Shown here: positions 37,619-43,602 of the stretch, piece by piece | How positions within the stretch are numbered: the first letter of the stretch is position 1 | Layout: each line of letters opens with the position of its first letter | Assembly: GCA_003979155.1 (NCBI GenBank) | Contig: RYWL01000007.1 | Span: forward strand, 1 to 43,602 | Reading direction: 5' to 3' | Origin: Muribaculaceae bacterium | GTDB taxonomy: Bacteria; Bacteroidota; Bacteroidia; Bacteroidales; Muribaculaceae | Length of the DNA stretch: 43,602 nt | Notes under the pieces: generated by a model | Told to the model about the DNA's origin: nothing | What the model saw: only the letters and a program-made list of their open reading frames with translations | Databases searched by the model: none | Program-made: the position numbers and the translations under genes

Positions 37619-39945
37619 TGGACTGCGACTCAAGCTATCTCTGCGAACTCAACGAAGCACAGCGCGCCGCCGTAGAATATCTCGGCGGCCCGGAGCTTGT
37701 AATTGCCGGAGCCGGCTCGGGTAAAACGAGGGTGCTTACATATAAAATCGTACATCTGCTTCAAAACGGCCACCGCCCCGGCCATCTGCTGGCACTGACA
37801 TTCACCAACAAGGCGGCCAACGAGATGCGCGAACGCATTGACAAACTCGTAGGCTCAGAGACGGCCGCAAGACTGTGGATGGGTACGTTCCACTCCATTT
37901 TCTCTCGCATTCTCCGCCGCCACGCCGACCGCATAGGCTTCAAAAGCAACTTCACCGTCTACGATGCCGCCGATTCGAAATCGCTCATAAAAAGCATCAT
38001 AAAGGAGATGAAACTCGACGACAAAATCTACACGCCGTCGAAAGTAGCCTCCGACATATCATTTGCAAAAAACAACCTCTACTCTCCCGAAGACTACGCT
38101 GCCGACAAGGCTCTAATTCAGGCCGACGCAAACGCCAAACGCAGCAGGTTGGTCGACATATTCAAGGTCTACCGCGACCGTTGCCGCATTGCCGGAGCAA
38201 TGGACTTCGACGACCTGCTGTTCTACACCAACGTGCTGCTGCGCGACAATGCCGACATCCGCGAGTATTACCAACAGCACTTCTCCTATATTCTCGTCGA
38301 CGAGTATCAGGACACTAACTTCGCGCAACACATGATAGTGCTTCAGCTCTGCGGCGAGCACAACAACATGTGCGTTGTCGGCGACGACGCGCAGAGCATC
38401 TACTCTTTCCGTGGAGCCAATATCCGAAATATCCTCAACCTCAAGCAAGCGTTTCCGGCTCTGCGCACATTCAAACTCGAAGAGAACTACCGCTCGACCC
38501 AAAACATAATCGGCGCGGCAAACTCCCTTATCGCAGTCAACAAAGAGCAGATTCCCAAAGAAGTGTTCTCCAACAATTCGCCGGGCGACCTCATAGAAGC
38601 AGTGCAGAGCTACAACGACTACGAGGAAGCGTATCTCGTGGCAAGCCGCATATCGCAGGTGCGCATGCGCAGACATCTGCCATACAACGAAATCGCAATA
38701 CTCTACCGCACCAACGCGCAAAGCCGTGTCATAGAGGAAGCTCTGCGTAACCGCAACATACCCTACCGCATTTACGGCGGACTGTCGTTCTACCAGCGCA
38801 AGGAAATAAAAGATGCCATAAGCTATTTCAGACTCGCCGTGAACCCCGACGACGACGAAGCTTTCCGCCGCGTGATAAACACACCCAAAAGGGGAATCGG
38901 CGAGACAACAGTCTCAAAGATAATGCAGACCGCCATAGGAGCGGAAGTGAGCCTCATGCGCGTGTCGCTCGAACCAACACGATACAATCTCAGCGTAAAC
39001 TCCGGCACAGCACGAAAGCTGCGCGACTTCGCCGACATGGTTGTGTCGTTCAACAAGGAGGCTCAGGAGAAGTCTGCGTCCGAACTTGCCCGTGATATTC
39101 TGAGCCGGACCGGACTGGCGGCGCAATACATATCGGACTCGACTCCCGAAAATGTGTCGAAACACGAAAACATACTCGAGCTCGTAAAAGGCGCCGACAT
39201 TTTCACCGACCGTGCCACATCGGAAGGAGGCCCCGAAAACGCTGGCATGTCGCAATATCTCGCAGAGATATCGCTGCTCACCGACCAGGACAGCAATAAT
39301 GAAGACGGCGACTGCGTTACGCTGATGACCATACACTCGGCCAAAGGCCTCGAGTTCGGCGCAGTATTTGTTGTCGGTGTCGAAGAAGAAATAATCCCCT
39401 CGGTAAAAAGCCGGTTCAGCCCGGCACAGATTGAAGAAGAACGCCGCCTCATGTATGTGGCCATTACGCGAGCCAAACAATTCTGCATGCTCAGCTATGC
39501 CGGCAAACGTATGATAAACGGGCAGCAGATGTCGACCGTTCCATCGCGTTTCCTGCGCGACATATCGCCTGAATACCTGCGCAAGATGACAGGCTCCACA
39601 TTCGACGGAGCGCCGGTAAGCCGCGACCAATTCAACCGTCAGCACCATTCATTCAGTGCAGCGTCGCCAAGCACTTATCGCAGCAATACCGAAGTGAGCC
39701 ACGTAGAGAGCCGACCAACTGCAGCTCCGAAAGCTCCGGCTCCTGCCACAGCCGGCGGACACACCACACACATGGCGGACGAGCTCGTTGTTGGCTTACG
39801 CATCGAACATCCCACTTTCGGGCTGGGTGTGATTTCTCACATCGACACCTCACGTCCAGACCACCGCATAAGCGTCGACTTCTCGGGCGACGGATCGCAC
39901 CGCACTCTTCTATTGAAATTCGCACGATTCAAAATATTGTCATAA
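37618..39945 (+). CDS. UvrD/PcrA-type superfamily I DNA helicase
   Basis: This 775-aa ATP-dependent 3'-5' helicase unwinds DNA in repair and replication restart. Motif Ia region follows the Walker A box AGAGSGKT (about 30-37). Walker B is VDEYQDTN (about 225), motif III GDDAQSIYSFRGA, motif IV NYRST, and motif VI RRLMYVAITRAKQ. VTLMTIHSAKGLEF is motif V. The C-terminus holds a Tudor-like PcrA tail (RIEHPTFGLGVISHID), used for RNA polymerase contact in relatives. An Ala/Pro-rich linker precedes it. It starts within the DUF4250 stop and abuts nspC with no gap. Confidence 0.95.
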   Translation: MDCDSSYLCELNEAQRAAVEYLGGPELVIAGAGSGKTRVLTYKIVHLLQNGHRPGHLLALTFTNKAANEMRERIDKLVGSETAARLWMGTFHSIFSRILRRHADRIGFKSNFTVYDAADSKSLIKSIIKEMKLDDKIYTPSKVASDISFAKNNLYSPEDYAADKALIQADANAKRSRLVDIFKVYRDRCRIAGAMDFDDLLFYTNVLLRDNADIREYYQQHFSYILVDEYQDTNFAQHMIVLQLCGEHNNMCVVGDDAQSIYSFRGANIRNILNLKQAFPALRTFKLEENYRSTQNIIGAANSLIAVNKEQIPKEVFSNNSPGDLIEAVQSYNDYEEAYLVASRISQVRMRRHLPYNEIAILYRTNAQSRVIEEALRNRNIPYRIYGGLSFYQRKEIKDAISYFRLAVNPDDDEAFRRVINTPKRGIGETTVSKIMQTAIGAEVSLMRVSLEPTRYNLSVNSGTARKLRDFADMVVSFNKEAQEKSASELARDILSRTGLAAQYISDSTPENVSKHENILELVKGADIFTDRATSEGGPENAGMSQYLAEISLLTDQDSNNEDGDCVTLMTIHSAKGLEFGAVFVVGVEEEIIPSVKSRFSPAQIEEERRLMYVAITRAKQFCMLSYAGKRMINGQQMSTVPSRFLRDISPEYLRKMTGSTFDGAPVSRDQFNRQHHSFSAASPSTYRSNTEVSHVESRPTAAPKAPAPATAGGHTTHMADELVVGLRIEHPTFGLGVISHIDTSRPDHRISVDFSGDGSHRTLLLKFARFKILS

Positions 39946-41079
39946 ATGACTGCCAACGAATTACCCACACCTTTCTATATAGTCTACGAAGACCGTCTGC
40001 GTGCCAACCTCAACATAATCAGCGATGTGGCCAAGCGCAGCGGTGCAAAAATAATAATGGCGTTCAAAGCCAACGCCTTATGGCGAAGCTTCCCCATCAT
40101 CGCCGAGTACTGCCGCAACTGCACAGCGAGCTCACTCAACGAACTCAGGCTCGGAGCCGAATGTCTCGGTGGAGAAATACACTCCTACACCCCGGCATAT
40201 ACGGCTGCTAATATCGATGAATTCATCGCCCGCAGCTCGCACATCACTTTCAATTCGCTTTCGCAGCTCAAAGAATTCGGCCAGAAGGCACACCACGGAG
40301 GCGTATCGGTGGGCCTGCGAGTAAATCCACGCTGCTCCGTAATCGAAACTGATTTATACAACCCTGCACTACCCGGCTCTCGCTTCGGCGTAGGCCGCGA
40401 AGACCTTGCCGACGGACTGCCTGAAGGCGTTGAAGGTCTGCATTTCCATGCCTTGTGCGAATCGACATCCTACGACCTCGAAAAAGTTCTCGCGGCCTTC
40501 GAACACGACTTCGGCCACCTGCTGCCCTCGCTAAAATGGGTAAACATGGGTGGTGGGCACCTCATGACTCGAAAAGACTACAACCGCGAGCACCTTATAA
40601 AATTGCTTCGCGCCTTCCGCGAACGTCACCCCAATCTCGAAGTGATTCTGGAGCCGGGAAGTGCGTTTACATGGCAGACCGGCGACCTGGTAAGCTCTGT
40701 AGTCGATGTAGTAGAAGACCGCGGCATAACGACAGCGATTCTTGACGTATCGTTTGCCTGCCACATGCCCGACACCCTCGAAATGCCATATCTGCCGAAT
40801 GTGGCCGAAAGTTGCGATAAAGAATCGTCCGACGGACGCATATGGCGACTGGGCGGAAACTCTTGCCTCAGCGGCGACTTCAAAGGCGACTATTTTTTCA
40901 ACACCCCTCCCGTGCCCGGTAACAGAATCACGCTTCTGGACATGAATCATTATACAACGGTGAAAACCACAATGTTCAACGGCATAGCGCATCCCGACCT
41001 CGTGCTTCAGCACAGCGACGGCACTTGCGAGTATCTGCGCAGATTCGATTATGAAGACTATAAAAACCGCATGAGCTGA
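39946..41079 (+). CDS. nspC: Carboxynorspermidine decarboxylase NspC
   Basis: NspC is a PLP enzyme of the alanine racemase-fold family that decarboxylates carboxynorspermidine or carboxyspermidine in the alternative polyamine pathway. The 377-aa product has the PLP lysine in KIIMAFKANALWR, then SSLNELRLGAE, LRVNPRCSVIETDLYNPA and GSRFGV typical of NspC, HFHALCES, and EPGSAFTWQTGDLVSSV. CLSGDFKGDYFF and MNHYTTVKTTMFNG close the active site. Its partner, carboxyspermidine dehydrogenase, is not in the window. The start directly follows the helicase stop (TAAATG). Confidence 0.94.
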   Translation: MTANELPTPFYIVYEDRLRANLNIISDVAKRSGAKIIMAFKANALWRSFPIIAEYCRNCTASSLNELRLGAECLGGEIHSYTPAYTAANIDEFIARSSHITFNSLSQLKEFGQKAHHGGVSVGLRVNPRCSVIETDLYNPALPGSRFGVGREDLADGLPEGVEGLHFHALCESTSYDLEKVLAAFEHDFGHLLPSLKWVNMGGGHLMTRKDYNREHLIKLLRAFRERHPNLEVILEPGSAFTWQTGDLVSSVVDVVEDRGITTAILDVSFACHMPDTLEMPYLPNVAESCDKESSDGRIWRLGGNSCLSGDFKGDYFFNTPPVPGNRITLLDMNHYTTVKTTMFNGIAHPDLVLQHSDGTCEYLRRFDYEDYKNRMS

Positions 41080-42104
41080 TGGAAACACAGACTCCATCCT
41101 TTTCCATAATTGTGCCGGTATACAACCGGCCGGCAGAAGTCAAAGACCTCTGCGAAAGCCTCCTGCAACAGGCCGACAAAGATTTCGAGCTGATAATAGT
41201 GGAAGACGGCTCCACTGTAGTCTGCAAAGATATTGTCGATGAAGCAATAGCCGGCGGCCTAAGGGCCTCATATTTCTACAAAGAAAACGAAGGTCGCTCT
41301 ATAGCGCGCAACTACGGCATAGAGCGCTCGCATGGCCGATGGCTCATATTTGTGGACTCGGACTGCGTGATTCCACCGCAATACATAGCCACGCTCTCCA
41401 AAGAACTAAAAAACAGCAGTCTCGACTGTTTCGGCGGCCCCGACGGCGCCCACCACTCTTTCTCCGACACTCAAAAAGCCATAAACTACTCCATGACTTC
41501 GTTCATGACCACTGGCGGAATACGCGGCGGAAAAGTACAGCTTGAGAAGTTCGTGCCGCGAACATTCAACATGGGCTTTACCCGTGAAGTGTACGGGCGT
41601 GTCGGCGGCTTCCGCGAAATGTTTTCGGAAGATATCGACATGAGCACCCGTATCCGTCAGGCAGGCTTCTCCATCGGACTCATACTGGCGGCATATGTGT
41701 GGCATAAACGCCGTGTCGATCTGCGCAAATTCTTCCGGCAGGTTTATGTGTTCGGCATGTCGCGCATCACCCTCGCCCTGCTCTATCCCGGGTCGCTCAA
41801 AGCCGTGCATCTGCTTCCGGCCTGCTTCGTTGTCGGAGTCGTTGCCTGCATACTCCTCGCTATCTGCGTCTCGCCTCTGTGGCTTCTTCCGCCGGCAGTC
41901 TACTTCCTGGCCGTGTTTATTGGAGCGCTCATCTCCACACACTCACTCCGCATATCACTTATAGCCGTACCGGCTGCGGCCATACAGCTCGGCGGATACG
42001 GCATAGGATTCATCAAAGCCTTCGTTACAAAAATTCTGCTTCGGCGTGGACGCGATATCGAAGAAGAAATAAACATACGAAAAGGGAAAAATGAACGACT
42101 CTAA
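41079..42104 (+). CDS. Family 2 glycosyltransferase, membrane-anchored
   Basis: The 341-aa protein has an N-terminal GT-A domain with FSIIVPVYNRPAEVKDL, the first acidic motif IIVEDGST, GRSIARNYGIERSHG and the DxD-type LIFVDSDC for metal and nucleotide sugar. FSEDIDMSTRIRQAG supplies the probable catalytic ED. After about residue 230 it has two to three membrane segments (VVGVVACILLAICV, LLPPAVYFLAVFIGALI) and a basic tail, so it works at the inner membrane on a lipid-linked or membrane acceptor. Donor and acceptor are unknown. It overlaps nspC by one base and radC by 14. Confidence 0.88.
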   Translation: METQTPSFSIIVPVYNRPAEVKDLCESLLQQADKDFELIIVEDGSTVVCKDIVDEAIAGGLRASYFYKENEGRSIARNYGIERSHGRWLIFVDSDCVIPPQYIATLSKELKNSSLDCFGGPDGAHHSFSDTQKAINYSMTSFMTTGGIRGGKVQLEKFVPRTFNMGFTREVYGRVGGFREMFSEDIDMSTRIRQAGFSIGLILAAYVWHKRRVDLRKFFRQVYVFGMSRITLALLYPGSLKAVHLLPACFVVGVVACILLAICVSPLWLLPPAVYFLAVFIGALISTHSLRISLIAVPAAAIQLGGYGIGFIKAFVTKILLRRGRDIEEEINIRKGKNERL

Positions 42105-42795
42105 GGGACTACGCCTCATAGCCGACACTCCCGAAGAGCTGCGGCCGCGCGAAAAAGCCTTGCGCCTCGGGCTCAAAGCCCTCAGCAACACCGAGCTGAT
42201 GGCTCTCGTGTTCAGCACGGGCATAAAGGGTAAAGGCGTCATGGCGCTTTGCGACGATATTCTCAACTCCTACAAATGGCATCTCAGCAGCATAGCATCG
42301 ACGTCGGCATCCGACTTTATCAAAGCGAATAAAGGCATAGGCCCGGCAAAAGCCCTCACGTTCCTTGCCGGAATAGAACTCGGAATGCGAGCCGCCGCCG
42401 ATGCCATAACTGTGGAACGCAAGCAGATTGGGTCGTCGCAGATGGCCTATGAGTATATGAAGCCGCACCTATCCGGGCTCGACCACGAGCAATTCTGGAT
42501 TCTGCTGCTCAACAACAGCCTTCTGCCGGTGAAGGAAGTGTGTATAGGCCGAGGCGGACTCACCATGACAGCCGTCGATGTCAAGATTGTGGTACGCGAG
42601 GCACTGCTCAACAATTCGTCTGCAATGATGCTATTCCACAATCATCCTTCGGGCACTCTCAGGCCGAGCGCGCAGGACGAACAACTCACTCGCCGCATAA
42701 AAGATGCATGCGACTTGCTCGACATACGTGTGCTCGACCATATCGTAGTAGCAAATCACAGGTATTATTCCTTCCACGACGAAGGAAAACTATGA
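42091..42795 (+). CDS. radC: RadC/JAMM-domain DNA repair-associated protein
   Basis: The 234-aa protein has an N-terminal helix-hairpin-helix-like region (ELRPREKALRLGLKALSNTE to GIGPAKALTFLAG) and a C-terminal MPN/JAMM metallo-domain with HNHPSGTLRPSAQD, the H-x-H-x(10)-D zinc motif. It is full length for RadC. Its exact activity is still unsettled in the family, although it is annotated as DNA repair. It is last in the operon, overlaps the glycosyltransferase gene by 14 bases, and is followed by a strong terminator. Co-occurrence with the helicase is consistent with a repair role. Confidence 0.94.
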   Translation: MNDSKGLRLIADTPEELRPREKALRLGLKALSNTELMALVFSTGIKGKGVMALCDDILNSYKWHLSSIASTSASDFIKANKGIGPAKALTFLAGIELGMRAAADAITVERKQIGSSQMAYEYMKPHLSGLDHEQFWILLLNNSLLPVKEVCIGRGGLTMTAVDVKIVVREALLNNSSAMMLFHNHPSGTLRPSAQDEQLTRRIKDACDLLDIRVLDHIVVANHRYYSFHDEGKL

Positions 42796-42800
42796 ATTAA

Positions 42801-42840
42801 AGAAGGTGTTGCGCGCCGTCACAACACCTTCTGTTTTTTT
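42801..42840 (+). terminator. Terminator of the EamA-radC operon
   Basis: A perfect 11-bp stem pairs agaaggtgttg (42801-42811) with caacaccttct (42822-42832), followed by seven T residues. Confidence 0.93.
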
Positions 42841-42901
42841 ATTATCCGGATAGCCCTATATACGACAGGGTATACATGAAGCTATACTGATAAATTAGTT
42901 T

Positions 42902-43533
42902 TCAGGATACCACAATCTTTTTGGCTTTTTCATTATTGACCGAAATGAAACAGACTCCATGAAATCCACCGAGATGAATTGATACCTGCCTTGAATTGTT
43001 GTGCGAAGAGCGATGCAGCAGGGAGCCATCAACAGAAAAAACCTCTACATTGTTTACGTCTTTTGCAGATGAAATCACAATAGTCGAATTGTTGACATAA
43101 ACAGAGCATTCATCTACGACAATTCCGTCCACAGAACTTACAGCCGACACCGATATCTTTGTACGTTCCGATATCTCAGTACCGTCGTACGCAACAAGAC
43201 AAATCTCATAGTCTCCTACTGGCAACGGTTGCAAAACAATGCTTCCACCAGTTTGTCCTGCAGGATGCTCAGAGTATATCTTTCCGGCACTATATACGAT
43301 TATGTTTTCGTTGCCCCAGCCGGGAGTACCATCATATACCACATTAATTCTGTCGGCAGAAGTGTATTGCTTTTTGTCTGTATCCGTGACAGCAGGCTTT
43401 CCTATGATAAAAAAGGCTCTATCCGAGGGCTCGTAATATCGGTCCGCATTGAAGTATCCGGCAAAATAGTACGCTGCGCCGACGCTGACGACAATACACA
43501 AATCGCTAACACCGCAATAAAAAAGTGTTTCAT
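42902..43533 (-). pseudogene. Frameshifted secreted protein with T9SS-like C-terminal domain
   Basis: ATG 43533 opens a perfect signal peptide (MKHFFIAVLAICVLSSASAQ) and is correctly spaced after a promoter box. After about 20 codons this frame soon stops, while another frame continues as YYFAGYFNADRYYEPSDRAF for about 190 residues to the stop at 42902. A one-base deletion near 43469-43476 would explain it; the intact protein would be about 209 aa. The middle looks beta-rich. The last 65 residues (VEVFSVDGSLLHRSS, ending KAKKIVVS) resemble a type A T9SS sorting domain. No enzymatic motif is seen. The shift could be real decay or a sequence error. Confidence 0.65.
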
Positions 43534-43562
43534 GTAAAGAGCGCAGGTTCAACTGGCAAGTG

Positions 43563-43570
43563 CAAAATTA
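43563..43570 (-). promoter_or_regulatory. -7 box for the T9SS-like gene
   Basis: On the minus strand TAATTTTG matches TAnnTTTG, giving a start about 23 bases before ATG 43533. It supports that ATG rather than the longer open frame, whose first codon (TTG 43552) would lie at the transcription start. Confidence 0.65.
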
Positions 43571-43602
43571 GCGATTTGTTTGAAGAACTCAGTCTTCGGG
43601 TT

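Noticed and set aside
38914..39648. 244-codon open frame opposite the UvrD helicase
   Set aside because: Antisense of a well-supported helicase; composition is not protein-like.
1..43602. CRISPR arrays, toxin-antitoxin pairs, restriction or retron systems
   Set aside because: No spaced direct repeats, no reverse transcriptase, nuclease or antitoxin motifs were found on reading both strands.

Overview
The window looks like a chromosomal segment of a Bacteroidales bacterium, most likely a gut Muribaculaceae-type lineage. The lineage call is inference. It rests on at least eleven -7 boxes of the Bacteroidetes sigma-factor type (TAnnTTTG), on Bacteroidales-restricted families (DUF6242, DUF6089, DUF4919, DUF4250, a DUF4890/Spy-like protein), and on the order DUF6242-DUF6089-uppS-bamA-skp-skp. 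No rRNA, phage, transposase, CRISPR array, restriction system or recognisable defence system is present.

Layout, left to right. 1-2504: secreted S9 peptidase; the first 60 bases are an inverted copy of 1501-1560, a probable contig-end artefact. 2650-3228: Cys-rich Spy-like protein. 3411-3632: remnant of a MacB/FtsX-type permease. 3844-5745: queD-queE-CDF transporter. 5784-6060: remnant of a DegT-family sugar aminotransferase. 6209-8817 (minus): rmlB, rmlC, rmlA without rmlD, preceded by a possible 52-codon leader ORF. 9225-9311 (minus): tRNA-Ser(CGA). 9543-9834: possible frameshifted small membrane protein. 10042-17430 (plus): gdhA, a GT39 glycosyltransferase, ferritin, transketolase and an abundant OmpA-type porin. 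17700-21729 (plus): DUF456-like membrane protein, DUF4919 protein and a large M6 metalloprotease. 22022-28866 (minus): envelope operon with two Skp chaperones, BamA, UppS, DUF6089 and DUF6242 proteins. 28958-32730 (minus): patatin autotransporter, short SSB, RibD. 32822-32999: possible HU-like remnant. 33070-35527 (plus): Crp/Fnr regulator and POT peptide transporter. 35666-36370 (minus): glycine-zipper OmpA lipoprotein. 36504-42795 (plus): tightly coupled operon EamA, DUF4250, UvrD/PcrA helicase, NspC, GT2, RadC. 42902-43533 (minus): frameshifted secreted protein with a T9SS-like tail.

By function, the window is mostly envelope biogenesis (BamA, Skp, UppS, OmpA proteins, patatin barrel), central and cofactor metabolism (GDH, transketolase, riboflavin, queuosine, polyamine), sugar-nucleotide synthesis and DNA repair. 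I found no convincing new multi-gene system. The observations worth following are gene decay at five sites (permease, aminotransferase, HU-like gene, small membrane protein, T9SS-like protein), promoter architecture (a palindromic promoter, overlapping divergent promoters, a possible leaderless gene), small genes missed by length cut-offs (DUF4250 gene, rmlA leader ORF), and the compact EamA-DUF4250-UvrD-NspC-GT2-RadC operon.
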